DNA from: Peptoniphilus pacaensis
Lineage (GTDB): Bacteria; Bacillota; Clostridia; Tissierellales; Peptoniphilaceae
Assembly (NCBI RefSeq): GCF_900088125.1
Contig: NZ_FLQT01000003.1
Location: 991,071-1,055,070, forward strand
Length of the DNA: 64,000 nucleotides
Direction of reading: 5' to 3'
In this document: positions 49,281 to 57,910 of the stretch, in pieces
How the letters are laid out: every line of letters starts with the position of its first letter
Position numbering within the stretch: the first letter of the stretch is position 1
Translations under genes and position numbers: made by a program
Notes under the pieces: generated by a model
The model's input: the letters and a program-made list of their open reading frames with translations, nothing else
The model's database searches: none
Told to the model about the DNA's origin: nothing

Positions 49281-49325
49281 TGTTATAAAATCGTAACGGC
49301 GAGGGGCCTTTCCTTCGTTTATAAT
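49281..49325 (+). promoter_or_regulatory. -10 elements upstream of the SLH protein
   Basis: TGTTATAAA at 49281-49289 is an extended -10, and a second TATAAT lies at 49320-49325. Neither has a good -35. Confidence 0.4.
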
Positions 49326-49344
49326 AGGTATAAGGAGGGATTCT

Positions 49345-50955
49345 ATGAAGAAAAGCCTGTGCACCCTTTTGGCCCTGTTAATGATCTTTGTGTCCACGGC
49401 AGTTTTTGCCGCGGAAGATGTTCAAACCCAATTGAATCTTCCCCCGACCAAAAATCAAAAAGCAGGGGACGGCTACGGCATGGATTTAAATGTCGTTTTG
49501 CCGGACAATTACAAGAACGATATAAAGACATTTTCCATGTCCTTTCGCGTGGACAAGACCATCCACATCGAAAAAGCTATTTTCGTCGGCGGCCTGGCGG
49601 ACAACGACTACCGCCTCATGTCCACGAAGACCGACAGCTCGAAACAAGAGATTGTGACCTTGATCATTCCCGATGTCAAGGCCCTGAGCCGCCCGAATTT
49701 CACCCTGAAGCTCAGCGGCAAATTTAAAAAAGGCGTAAAGAACGTAAACAAAGTGTCCATGTCCTATGTTATCGCCCTGATGGATAATAAGGGCAATAGC
49801 CGCTCCATTCAAAAAAACGTCGCCAACGATCAAGCGCCGGTGACACCGGCGAAACCGGCGGTGCCTTCCGGTCAAAACACCACGCCGGCACCTTCGGTAC
49901 AAACCCCCGGAACGTCCCCTTCGGGATATCAATTTACCGTGGATCCCATTAAGCCCGGCGACAATACCCTCACGGGCAAAGCCGTTTCCAACGCCGGCGT
50001 CCGCGTCTATCGGGGCAAGACCCTGATCGGCAGCACCCTCGCCGATAAAGACGGCCGCTTCAACCTGGTCATCAATCCCCAACCGGAAGGAAGCGAACTG
50101 ACCTTTATCTTTAAGACCAAGGCCGGGGAAGACGAAGTGCGGGCCGTGGTGGAAAAGAACCCGACGACGACTCCGCCGTCTGTACCCGCGCAAAACAAGA
50201 CGAAAATCGACGACTACCTGCGCGTCCTCAGCTCCGTCAATATGAGCGGAAAAGAAAAACTGGCGCAGCTGCAAGTCAACGCCGCCGTGGCCACGGGGCA
50301 ATTTATCCTCGCCAAAGACAATGCCGGCATCACCGAAATCGCCGGTGCGGAAAATACCTTGGCGGAAGCCATGAAAGTGGCGCGGCCCGCCTACTTCTCG
50401 GGCTATCCCGACGGCAAGTTTCAACCGAAAAAAGCCATGACCCGGGCGGAAGTCTCGGCGGTCTTTGCCCGCATGGCCACAGGCAAGAAAGACCTGGCCG
50501 GCTTCACGTCCTTTAAAGACGTGGACGACAGCCAATGGTTCGCCGCCTCCGTGGGCTATATGGAAAAGCGGGGACTGATCTCCGGCTACCAAGACGGAAG
50601 TTTTAAGCCCCATCAATCCATTACCCGGGCGGAATTTGCCCGCATCCTCGCCGGCTACGCCAATCTGACGCCCACGGCGGGCACGTCCTTTAGCGACGTG
50701 AAATCCAATCACTGGGCCAAAGGCTACATTGGCGCCGTTCAGGAAGCCGGACTCATGAGCGGCGTAGGCAACGGGCGCTTCGCTCCCTCGGCGAAGATTA
50801 CCCGCCAGGAAGTCTGCACGGCACTGAACAAAGTCCAGGGCCGCACGCCGGACAAAGCCTTCCTGGATACCTACGGCAGCAATCCCTTTAAAGACGTGAA
50901 CAAAAAAATGTGGAGCTACTACGAAATATTAGAAGCTACGGGACAACCCCAATAG
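49345..50955 (+). CDS. Secreted S-layer homology (SLH) protein with Ig-like domain
   Basis: This 536-residue exported protein has a signal peptide (KKSLCTLLALLMIFVSTAVFA). An N-terminal beta-rich domain of unknown type (about 25-160) and a Pro/Thr linker (about 165-195) follow. Next comes a Big_6-like Ig domain (KPGDNTLTGKAVSNAGVRVYRG onward, about 205-275). Three C-terminal SLH repeats (about 345-530) include YPDGKFQPKKAMTRAEV and YQDGSFKPHQSITRAEF. SLH repeats bind pyruvylated wall polymers, so the protein is probably an S-layer or surface component. AAGGAGG precedes the ATG. It is monocistronic. Confidence 0.88.
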   Translation: MKKSLCTLLALLMIFVSTAVFAAEDVQTQLNLPPTKNQKAGDGYGMDLNVVLPDNYKNDIKTFSMSFRVDKTIHIEKAIFVGGLADNDYRLMSTKTDSSKQEIVTLIIPDVKALSRPNFTLKLSGKFKKGVKNVNKVSMSYVIALMDNKGNSRSIQKNVANDQAPVTPAKPAVPSGQNTTPAPSVQTPGTSPSGYQFTVDPIKPGDNTLTGKAVSNAGVRVYRGKTLIGSTLADKDGRFNLVINPQPEGSELTFIFKTKAGEDEVRAVVEKNPTTTPPSVPAQNKTKIDDYLRVLSSVNMSGKEKLAQLQVNAAVATGQFILAKDNAGITEIAGAENTLAEAMKVARPAYFSGYPDGKFQPKKAMTRAEVSAVFARMATGKKDLAGFTSFKDVDDSQWFAASVGYMEKRGLISGYQDGSFKPHQSITRAEFARILAGYANLTPTAGTSFSDVKSNHWAKGYIGAVQEAGLMSGVGNGRFAPSAKITRQEVCTALNKVQGRTPDKAFLDTYGSNPFKDVNKKMWSYYEILEATGQPQ

Positions 50956-50960
50956 AAGAA

Positions 50961-50986
50961 GGAAGCCTTCGGGCTTCTTTTTTTGT
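50961..50986 (+). terminator. Terminator of the SLH protein gene
   Basis: A GAAGCC-TTCG-GGCTTC hairpin is followed by seven T. Confidence 0.85.
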
Positions 50987-51041
50987 GGGAGAAACCGTGC
51001 TAAAAAAATTTTTCGTTAAATTAGAGATTATACGAAAAGAC

Positions 51042-51070
51042 TTGCAAAAACGAAAAAATATATATACAAT
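51042..51070 (+). promoter_or_regulatory. Promoter of the SDR gene
   Basis: TTGCAA at 51042-51047 and TACAAT at 51065-51070 are 17 bases apart; a second TATAAT lies at 51070-51075. Confidence 0.5.
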
Positions 51071-51110
51071 ATAATCAAAGCAAACGAATGGTTTTGACAA
51101 AGGAGGCAAG

Positions 51111-51872
51111 ATGATGAAATTTGAAAATAAAGTCATGGTTATTACCGGCGCATCATCCGGTGTCGGGCGGGCGGCCGCCGTTCTCGCGGCAAAACAAGGC
51201 GGCAAGGTTTATGCGATGGCAAGAAGAAAAGAACGCCTGGAAGAGCTGCAAAAAGAAGTGGAAGAGGCGGGATATCCCGGCGTCGTCATTCCCCTGGTTT
51301 GCGATGTAGGCAAGACGGAAGATGTGGCCAAGGCCTTTGATCGGGTGAAAGAAGAAAACGCCAAGCTGGATATTTTAATCGCCAATGCCGGCGTCATGGA
51401 CAAATTCGAGCCCGTGACCCACTGCGACGAAGAGGTCTTCGATCGCATCTACAGCACCAATGTCAAAGGCAACTTCAGAGTCTTTAAAGCGGCCATACCC
51501 CTAATGAAAGGCGGCGGCTCCATCGTGGCCACCTCATCCATTGCGGGCAATCGCGGCGGCAAAGCCGGCGTCGCCTACACCATGTCAAAACATGCCATTA
51601 ACGGTCTCGTGAGAAACACGGCGGCCATGTACGGCAACGACGGCATTCGCTGCAACGCCGTGGCACCGGCGGGGATCCAAACGGAAATCCTGCAAAACTT
51701 AAGCGACGTGGACGAAAAAGGCATGGAAGTCGTGCAACGAGGCGCCAATGTCAATAAAATGTTGGCCATGCCGGAAGAAATCGCCGAAGACCTGCTCTTC
51801 TTGGCATCGGACGAAGCCTCCAATATTAACGGCACGATTTTAGTTTCCGACGGCGGATTGACCGGCATCTAA
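51111..51872 (+). CDS. Short-chain dehydrogenase/reductase
   Basis: The 253-residue protein is a classical SDR. The cofactor motif TGASSGVG lies at about 13-20, NAG near 91-93, and the catalytic set S-Y-K is in ATSSIAG, AYTMSKHA (near 143 and 157-163). A C-terminal NGTILVSDGG segment is typical. The basic residues RRK after the second strand suggest NADP(H). The substrate is unknown; 3-oxoacyl reductase or sugar/steroid-type chemistry would be guesses. AAAGGAGG precedes two adjacent ATGs; the first is used here, the second is also good. Confidence 0.88.
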   Translation: MMKFENKVMVITGASSGVGRAAAVLAAKQGGKVYAMARRKERLEELQKEVEEAGYPGVVIPLVCDVGKTEDVAKAFDRVKEENAKLDILIANAGVMDKFEPVTHCDEEVFDRIYSTNVKGNFRVFKAAIPLMKGGGSIVATSSIAGNRGGKAGVAYTMSKHAINGLVRNTAAMYGNDGIRCNAVAPAGIQTEILQNLSDVDEKGMEVVQRGANVNKMLAMPEEIAEDLLFLASDEASNINGTILVSDGGLTGI

Positions 51873-51884
51873 AATTATGAACGA

Positions 51885-51915
51885 AAAGCTCAGCCTGCGG
51901 ACCGGGCTTTTTTTC
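51885..51915 (+). terminator. Terminator of the SDR gene
   Basis: An AAAGCTC.../...GGGCTTT stem is followed by seven T. Confidence 0.65.
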
Positions 51916-51965
51916 TTGCCCGAAAATGTCGGGGCAGTCGAAGAGGAAGAAAGGCCATAACTTTT

Positions 51966-51994
51966 TTGTTCACGCCAAAAGCCTATGCTATAAT
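51966..51994 (+). promoter_or_regulatory. Promoter of the PHP phosphatase - gltX pair
   Basis: TTGTTC at 51966-51971 and TATAAT at 51989-51994 are 17 bases apart, and TG at 51986 makes it an extended -10. Confidence 0.65.
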
Positions 51995-52018
51995 AGAAAC
52001 GTTAAGGAGGGAGGCAAT

Positions 52019-52738
52019 ATGGATTTATCAATTGATTTACACACGCATACCGTGGCCTCCGGACATGCCTATTCGACCATAAGAGAAAACATCGCCTTCG
52101 CAAAGGCAAGAGGCCTGCGCATCATGGGCACCAGCGACCACGCCAAAGCCATGCGCGGCGTGAGAAGCAACGCCGTTTTCGGCAACTACATGGCCCTGCC
52201 CCGCGTGCTCGACGGCATCGTGCTTTTGTGCGGCGTCGAAGCCAATATTATCGACGTAGACGGCACCATCGACATCGACATGGACCGGCAGAGAGTCGAT
52301 TACGCCATCGTCAGCTTGCACAAGCAGTGCTTTACGCCCTTGGATGAAAAGAGCAACACCGACGCCATCATCAATGCCTGCAAGCACCCGGCCGTACAGA
52401 TCATCGGTCATCCCGACGATGCCCGCTATCCGCTGGATTACGAGCGACTCAGCGATTTTATCGTGGAGCGGGATCTGTTTTGCGAAGTGAACAATTCGTC
52501 GCTGAAAGTCAACGGCCCGCGGATCGGCGCCAAGGAGAATTTGCGCAAGCTGCTGTCTTTGGGAAAAGAGAAAAACATGAAAATCATCGTGGGAAGCGAC
52601 GCCCACATGGACGTAGACGTCGGCCGTTTCGATTTGGCCCGCGCGCTTATCGAAGAGATGGATTATCCGGAGGAATTAATCGTAAACACCTGGGACACGG
52701 AGAAGATTCTACAGGCGTTTACCCTAATGGACAAATAA
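52019..52738 (+). CDS. PHP-domain phosphatase, YcdX type
   Basis: This 239-residue protein is a PHP phosphoesterase of the YcdX branch. Metal motifs appear in DLHTHTVASGHAY (about 6-18), MGTSDHAKAM (about 36-45), CGVEANI near 74, VSLHKQCF near 100, IIGHPDD near 131 and GSDAHMD near 194. YcdX proteins use three zinc or manganese ions; physiological substrates are not established. GGAGGGAGG precedes the ATG. The gltX start follows after nine bases, so the two share a transcript. Confidence 0.85.
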   Translation: MDLSIDLHTHTVASGHAYSTIRENIAFAKARGLRIMGTSDHAKAMRGVRSNAVFGNYMALPRVLDGIVLLCGVEANIIDVDGTIDIDMDRQRVDYAIVSLHKQCFTPLDEKSNTDAIINACKHPAVQIIGHPDDARYPLDYERLSDFIVERDLFCEVNNSSLKVNGPRIGAKENLRKLLSLGKEKNMKIIVGSDAHMDVDVGRFDLARALIEEMDYPEELIVNTWDTEKILQAFTLMDK

Positions 52739-52747
52739 GGAGGAAGT

Positions 52748-54226
52748 ATGGACAATGTACGGGTGCGCTTTGCCCCATCACCCACGGGGTATCTGCACAT
52801 CGGCGGCTTGAGAACCGCCGTATATAACTACCTATATGCGAGACAAAAAGGCGGAAAATTCCTGCTCCGCATCGAAGACACGGACCGAACCCGCTTTGTG
52901 GAAGGCGCCATCGAAAACCTGATTCGCTCCCTGAACTGGGCGGGCCTTGAAATCGACGAAGGCGTCATGATGAAAGACGGGGTCGTCACAGAAGAAGGGG
53001 ACCGGGGCCCCTACATCCAATCCAAGCGATTGGACATTTACAAAAAATACGTGGATCAGCTGCTGGAATCCGGCCACGCCTATTACTGCTTCTGTACCAA
53101 AGAGCGGCTGGACAATTTGCGGGAAGGCCAAAAAATCAAAGGCCAAGTGCCCCGCTACGACGGCCTCTGCCGCTCCATTTCCATGGAAGAAGCCAAGGAA
53201 CGAATCGCCAAGGGCGAAGAATACGTGGTGCGCTTAAAACTTCCCCATGACGAAGACATCAGCTTTATGGACGAAGCCCGGGGCAAGATCACCATTAACA
53301 CCAACGAAATGGACGATCAGGTCCTTATGAAAAGCGACGGCTTCCCCACCTACCACATGGCGGTGGTGGTGGACGACCACCTTATGGGCATCACCCACAT
53401 CATTCGCGGGGAAGAATGGCTGCCCTCCACGCCCAAGCACGTGTACCTGTACCAAGCCTTGGGTTGGGACGTGCCCACCTATATTCATCTCCCCGGCGTC
53501 TTAAACAAAGACCACAAAAAGCTCTCCAAGCGCCAAGGCGACGTGTCCGTGGAAGACTTTAAAGGCCACGGCTACCTGCCGGAAGGCCTGGTCAACTACC
53601 TGGCCCTCGTGGGCTGGTCCCCGGAAGACAATCAGGAAATCTTCTCCATGGACGAACTCATCCAAGCCTTCGACACCAAGCGCATCGCCCGAACCGGCGG
53701 CGTCTTCGACGTGAAGAAATTGGATTGGATCAACAGCCACTACATGAAAGAGCTCTCCGCCGACGAGCTTCTCGACATGGCCATGCCCTATATCGAAGAA
53801 GCCGGCCTCTTTACGAAAGCCGACGTGGAAAAAAATCCCGAGCGCTACCGCGTCTTAATGGAAACCATTCAAGACGGCCTGGACCGCCTGGAACAAGTGC
53901 CCGAAGAATGCGGCTTCCTCTTCGACGAATACGAAGTCACCGAAGACGACGCCCTGGAGCAAATCAATTCCGAAACGGCCCCCGCCGTGCTGGAAGGGCT
54001 GGAAGAAATTCTGAAAGGGATGGATAGCATTTCCCTGGAAGAAGCGGGCAAGCTTATGAAACAAGTGCAAAAGGCGAGCGGCGTAAAAGGCAAAAACCTC
54101 TACATGCCCGCCCGCGCCGCCATGACCGGCAATGTCCACGGCCCGGATCTTTCCAACATCATCTACCTCTTGGGCAAAGACGAAATCTTAAAACGCATCG
54201 AAAAAGCAAAGAGCTATAGAAAATAA
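52748..54226 (+). CDS. gltX: Glutamyl-tRNA synthetase
   Basis: GltX charges tRNA-Glu and, in most Bacillota, also tRNA-Gln for the GatCAB route. The 492-residue protein has the class I HIGH-type motif in APSPTGYLHIGGLRTA (about 9-24) and the KMSKS equivalent KLSKRQGD (about 258-265). Anticodon-binding helices fill the C-terminal third. Both catalytic motifs are intact, in contrast to the ProRS-like protein 4 kb upstream. AGGAGG precedes the ATG. A GC-rich terminator closes the unit. Confidence 0.95.
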   Translation: MDNVRVRFAPSPTGYLHIGGLRTAVYNYLYARQKGGKFLLRIEDTDRTRFVEGAIENLIRSLNWAGLEIDEGVMMKDGVVTEEGDRGPYIQSKRLDIYKKYVDQLLESGHAYYCFCTKERLDNLREGQKIKGQVPRYDGLCRSISMEEAKERIAKGEEYVVRLKLPHDEDISFMDEARGKITINTNEMDDQVLMKSDGFPTYHMAVVVDDHLMGITHIIRGEEWLPSTPKHVYLYQALGWDVPTYIHLPGVLNKDHKKLSKRQGDVSVEDFKGHGYLPEGLVNYLALVGWSPEDNQEIFSMDELIQAFDTKRIARTGGVFDVKKLDWINSHYMKELSADELLDMAMPYIEEAGLFTKADVEKNPERYRVLMETIQDGLDRLEQVPEECGFLFDEYEVTEDDALEQINSETAPAVLEGLEEILKGMDSISLEEAGKLMKQVQKASGVKGKNLYMPARAAMTGNVHGPDLSNIIYLLGKDEILKRIEKAKSYRK

Positions 54227-54257
54227 AAAGCCGCGGCGAAAAGGCCGCGGTTTTTGT
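54226..54257 (+). terminator. Terminator of gltX
   Basis: A CCGCGG...CCGCGG stem is flanked by AAAA and TTTTT. Confidence 0.8.
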
Positions 54258-54306
54258 GTGGGGCGGAGCGATAAAGCCGTGATATACTAATTGCAGGGAG
54301 GTAATT

Positions 54307-55308
54307 ATGGAAAACATCCAATCCGTGTTAATCTACGAAACTGAAGACAGCACTGTAGTAAGTGAAGTCTTAGTTATGAACGAAACCTTATGGATGACCC
54401 AAAAACAAATGGCAAATTTGTTTGATGCAGACAAATCTGTTATTTCTAGGCACTTGAGAAATATATTTGATGAAGGGGAACTAAGAGAAGAGGCAACTCT
54501 TGCAAAAATTGAAAGAGTTAAAAATGAAGGAGATAGAGAGGTTTCCAGACAAGTAAGCTATTATAATCTGGATGCCATTATTGCCTTGGGCTATCGAGTT
54601 AACTCAAAAAAAGCAACTCAGTTTAGAATATGGGCCACCGGCGTTTTAAAAGAATACATGATTAAAGGATTTGCCTTGGACGACGACCGCTTAAAACAGG
54701 GCGAGACTCTTTTTGGCGAAGACTACTTCCAAGAATTGCTCGAGCGTGTACGGTCCATTCGAGCTAGCGAGCGGAGAATTTGGCAAAAGATTACGGATAT
54801 TTTTGCAGAAATATCTATCGATTATGATAAGAATTCTCTGACCACAGTTCAATTTTATGCCAATGTACAGAATAAATTCCACTACGCAATTACCGGTCAA
54901 ACGGCAGCAGAAATCATTTATGAAAAAGCAGATCGTAATAAAGCACATATGGGGCTAACGACTTGGAAAAATGCACCTGATGGACGAATTCTAAAAGCCG
55001 ACACCGGTGTCGCAAAAAATTACTTATCCGAAAAAGAAATCAAACAACTGGAACGTAATGTATCCGGCTATTTTGATTATATCGAAGATTTAATCCAGCG
55101 AAAAAACACCTTCACAATGGAGGCATTCGCTCAAAGCATCGATCGTTTCTTGGAATTTAGAGAGTATAAAATTCTTAAAGGACACGGGGCTGTTGCTATG
55201 AAAGAAGCAAAGCAAAAAGCGGCTGCCGAGTACGAGGCATTTAACAAGATTCAAAAGATAGAGTCGGACTTCGATAAACAAATTAAGGGGATACTGGACA
55301 AGAAATAG
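54307..55308 (+). CDS. RhuM-family protein
   Basis: The 333-residue protein matches the RhuM family (first named in a Salmonella pathogenicity island). It has an N-terminal helix-turn-helix-like part (LWMTQKQMANLFDADKSVISRHL, about 31-53), the conserved YYNLDAIIALGYRVNSKKATQFRIWATGVLKEY (about 87-120) and a helical C-terminal half. Members occur on genomic islands next to restriction or toxin genes; the function is unknown. It is more AT-rich than the housekeeping genes. TATACTAATTGCAGGGAGG lies upstream. It begins the small accessory patch 54.3-55.9 kb. Confidence 0.88.
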   Translation: MENIQSVLIYETEDSTVVSEVLVMNETLWMTQKQMANLFDADKSVISRHLRNIFDEGELREEATLAKIERVKNEGDREVSRQVSYYNLDAIIALGYRVNSKKATQFRIWATGVLKEYMIKGFALDDDRLKQGETLFGEDYFQELLERVRSIRASERRIWQKITDIFAEISIDYDKNSLTTVQFYANVQNKFHYAITGQTAAEIIYEKADRNKAHMGLTTWKNAPDGRILKADTGVAKNYLSEKEIKQLERNVSGYFDYIEDLIQRKNTFTMEAFAQSIDRFLEFREYKILKGHGAVAMKEAKQKAAAEYEAFNKIQKIESDFDKQIKGILDKK

Positions 55309-55494
55309 GACGAGAGTAATTTGGCTATGTAAAGCGCCAATACAATCCAACTGTTGCAAAAAATGCAATAGTTCAAAATATGTTATTGAAAACAAAATCT
55401 ATTCGATAGAACGACTCCTTTAAACGACAATGCATTGAAAATAGAAGAGAGTATGAATATGATAAACAAAAGGAGAATTGAAAGGACGGAGACG

Positions 55495-55731
55495 ATGGCG
55501 AAATGCGTAAATAAAAAAAGCAAAACAAACAAAAGTCGTCTTCAAACGCAAACAGCCACCTTTAGAGGTCGGCAATCTTCCTTTCAGGTTCGAGATGTCG
55601 TTGAGCGAAGATTGAGTCGCCCCGGTAATGAGACCCTTTCCGCCATGGAAGAGGGAAGAAGGATCGCCGCTGATAATGACGCCCCTGCTTATACAACCAT
55701 TGAGGAATTAAAAACGGTTTTGGAAAAATAA
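55495..55731 (+). pseudogene. Truncated RelB/DinJ-type antitoxin, no toxin partner
   Basis: The C-terminal half of this 78-residue frame (ETLSAMEEGRRIAADNDAPAY then TTIEELKTVLEK) is the typical tail of RelB/DinJ antitoxins. The N-terminal half does not resemble the ribbon-helix-helix DNA-binding part and looks shortened or replaced by basic, low-complexity sequence. A GGACGGAG site precedes the ATG at 55495. No toxin gene follows; a terminator comes seven bases after the stop. It is most likely a decayed antitoxin, though a short expressed protein is possible. Confidence 0.55.
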
Positions 55732-55737
55732 AAATAG

Positions 55738-55776
55738 AAGTGGTTGTTTCCAAAATGGAAATAACCACTTTTGGTT
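55738..55776 (+). terminator. Terminator of the RelB remnant
   Basis: An AAGTGGTT-TTTCC/GGAAA-AACCACTT stem is followed by four T. Confidence 0.7.
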
Positions 55777-55841
55777 TAGAAATAGTGAACGAAATCCAAC
55801 CATTGAAAAGTGCAAGAGTTCAACATGAGGTCGCGAAACTT

Positions 55842-55921
55842 TGCTATAATAGACTCAACAGAACCTCTCCACGCTTAATGCAGACTTCCTGCATGCGGAC
55901 CACGGAGAGGGCTTTTTATTT
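55842..55921 (+). ncRNA. Candidate small RNA with its own promoter and terminator
   Basis: TGCTATAAT at 55842-55850 is an extended -10. The transcript, from about 55857, would contain an inner ATGCAG/CTGCAT hairpin enclosed by CCTCTCC (55864-55870) and GGAGAGG (55904-55910), then GCTTTTTATTTT. This makes a self-contained RNA of about 65 nucleotides without a start codon and ribosome binding site. The remainder of 55732-56022 carries only terminators. Confidence 0.45.
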
Positions 55922-55984
55922 TAAGGCGAAGGATGCGAAGGACACCCTTGAAAGTAAATCTTGAAGCGATTCTATATCCCCAAC

Positions 55985-56018
55985 AAAAAAAGCTGCCCTT
56001 GCGAGCAGCTTCTTTTTA
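55985..56018. terminator. Terminator of the Fe-alcohol dehydrogenase (bidirectional form)
   Basis: An AAGCTGC/GCAGCTT hairpin has seven A on its left, which is a T run for the minus-strand gene, and CTTTTT on its right. Confidence 0.75.
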
Positions 56019-56022
56019 TGCC

Positions 56023-57189
56023 TTAAATACAAGCCTTGTAAATCGCCAGCACATCCTCTTCCTTCAGATCCACAAAGCCGCGGATCACGCCGCCGGCGTG
56101 GTCGGCACAAGCCTTGGCCATTTCCGCCAAATGTTCCTCGCCGATGCCCACATCCTTTAAATTCATGGGGATCCCCAGGCGCACGAAGAAATCGTAAAGA
56201 GCGTCGATGGCCTCTTGGGCGGCATCCACATTGTCGTCGGTCTTAATATCGAAGACGCGGCGACCGAAGCGGGCGATCTTTGCCGCGGTCTTGGCACTTA
56301 ACACGTGGCTGAGCCAACGCGGCGTCAAAATAGCCAGCCCCATCCCGTGGGTAATGTCGTAAAAAGCGGAAAGCTCGTGCTCCATGGGGTGCACACTCCA
56401 TGCTTGGCCCTTGCCCGTGGAAAGCAAGCCGTTAATCGCCCAGCTGGATGCCCACATTAAATTGGCCCTGGCTTCCAAATCACCGCCGTCCTTAATCGCC
56501 GCAGGCCCGGCGTGGACACAGGTGCGCAAAATGCCCTCCGACATAGAATCCTGCATAAAGGCACTGTCGTCCACGGAAAAATAATTTTCCATGGTGTGGC
56601 TCATAATATCCGCCGTTCCCGCCGCCGTGTGGTAGGCATTCACCGTCGTCGTGTAAGCGGGATTCATGAGGCTCGCCTTGGGAAGCACCTTGCTGCTCTT
56701 CCAGCCCAGCTTTTCCTTCGTTTCGAGATTGGTGATCACCGATGCCGTATCCATTTCGGAACCCGTGGCCGCCAAAGTCAGCACCGCACAAATCGGCAGA
56801 GCGGCCTTTACCTTCACCTCTTTCTTTACGATGGCCCAGGGATCGCCGGGAGTCAACGTGCCGGCGGCGATGAGCTTCGCCGCGTCAATGGTGGAGCCGC
56901 CGCCGATAGGCACGATGACATCCACCCCTTCCTTCTTCACCCGGTCGATCCCCTTACGCACACTGTCGATGCGGGGATTGGGCTCAATGCCGCCGTGATC
57001 CACCGTCTCCACCCCGGCGGCGCCGAGAGCACCCGTAATCTCGTCGTAAATGCCGTTTCGCTTCACGGAGCCGCCGCCGAAAACAATCAGCGCCTTGTCC
57101 CCGTAAGACTTCACCGCATCGGCAAAAGCACGCACCTGACCCTCGCCGAAAAAAATCGTCGTCGGTACCGAAAAAATAAACTTGTCCAT
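56023..57189 (-). CDS. Iron-containing alcohol dehydrogenase, BdhA/YqhD type
   Basis: This 388-residue enzyme belongs to the group III alcohol dehydrogenases that reduce aldehydes such as butyraldehyde with NAD(P)H. GGGSVKRNGIYDE (about 38-50) and GGGSTIDAAK (about 97-106) are typical of the butanol dehydrogenase/YqhD branch. The metal site is visible in NAYHTAAGTADIMSH near 196 and HPMEHELSAFYDITHG (about 262-277). The ATG at 57189 has AGGAGG upstream; longer frames add a non-homologous tail. Together with thl-crt-hbd it could support reduced C4 products, though bcd is not seen here. Confidence 0.92.
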   Translation of the reverse strand: MDKFIFSVPTTIFFGEGQVRAFADAVKSYGDKALIVFGGGSVKRNGIYDEITGALGAAGVETVDHGGIEPNPRIDSVRKGIDRVKKEGVDVIVPIGGGSTIDAAKLIAAGTLTPGDPWAIVKKEVKVKAALPICAVLTLAATGSEMDTASVITNLETKEKLGWKSSKVLPKASLMNPAYTTTVNAYHTAAGTADIMSHTMENYFSVDDSAFMQDSMSEGILRTCVHAGPAAIKDGGDLEARANLMWASSWAINGLLSTGKGQAWSVHPMEHELSAFYDITHGMGLAILTPRWLSHVLSAKTAAKIARFGRRVFDIKTDDNVDAAQEAIDALYDFFVRLGIPMNLKDVGIGEEHLAEMAKACADHAGGVIRGFVDLKEEDVLAIYKACI

Positions 57190-57314
57190 AATGCCTCCTG
57201 TCCATAGATTCATTTCTTTAACTCTATTATACCCGAAGAAACATGGGCGGCGGCAGGAAAAACGATGAAGAGGAGGGGGAATGGGTATAAATAAAAGCAA
57301 ACAAAGGAGGCAAT

Positions 57315-57803
57315 ATGAACAAGCAAGACATTTACAACTTTTTAGACGAAAAAAACATCGCCTACGAAGTCACCGAACACGAAGCCGTCATGAATATGGA
57401 AGAGCTGAGCAAAGTGGACCTCCTCTACCCGGGCCGCGACGCCAAAAACCTCTTCGTTCGCGACGACAAAAAGAAAAACTACTACCTGATCACCGTCTTC
57501 GGCGACAAGCGCGTGGACCTGAAACAATTTAAAGAAAAACACAACACCCGCCGCCTGTCTTTCGGAAAAGATCACGATCTAAAAGAAAAACTGGATCTGG
57601 AAACCGGCGCCGTGAGCCCCTTCGGCCTCTTAAACGATGCCGAGCACGCCGTGCACTTCTATTTGGACAAGCAATTCACCAAAAACGGCGGCATCATCGG
57701 CATCCATCCCAACGACAACACCGCCACCGTGTGGCTCAAAGCCGAGGACTTAATTAAACTTATCGAAGCGGCGGGAAACCCGGTGCACGTGGTATCCATG
57801 TAA
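57315..57803 (+). CDS. Ala-tRNA(Pro) deacylase ProXp-ala (PrdX/YbaK superfamily)
   Basis: This 162-residue protein is a free-standing homologue of the ProRS editing (INS) domain. Family members hydrolyse Ala-tRNA(Pro). The catalytic-type lysine is visible at K44 in DAKNLFVRD, with KNYYLITVFGDKRVDLK (about 54-70), SFGKDHDL, GAVSPFGLLND (about 90-100) and a C-terminal GIHPNDNTATVWLK. The length is normal for ProXp-ala rather than YbaK. AAAGGAGG precedes the ATG, and TGGGTATAAA lies about 25 bases upstream. ProXp-ala is typical of species whose ProRS lacks INS, so an INS-bearing ProRS-like protein in the same window is notable. Confidence 0.9.
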   Translation: MNKQDIYNFLDEKNIAYEVTEHEAVMNMEELSKVDLLYPGRDAKNLFVRDDKKKNYYLITVFGDKRVDLKQFKEKHNTRRLSFGKDHDLKEKLDLETGAVSPFGLLNDAEHAVHFYLDKQFTKNGGIIGIHPNDNTATVWLKAEDLIKLIEAAGNPVHVVSM

Positions 57804-57821
57804 TCGAAATAGGTGATAAAG

Positions 57822-57830
57822 AAAGCATCT
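57822..57830 (+). other. Left arm of a terminator split by the IS element
   Basis: AAAGCATCT here pairs with AGGTGCTTT at 59395-59403, which is followed by a T run to 59407. Before insertion the two arms would have been about 17 bases apart, forming the terminator of the ProXp-ala gene. Confidence 0.6.
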
Positions 57831-57910
57831 GTGATAGAGTGACCCCATAAAGTTGGACTTAATCGAGTAAGCATTTCGCTTGCTCGATTTTGTTTTACAT
57901 AACATTCCTT

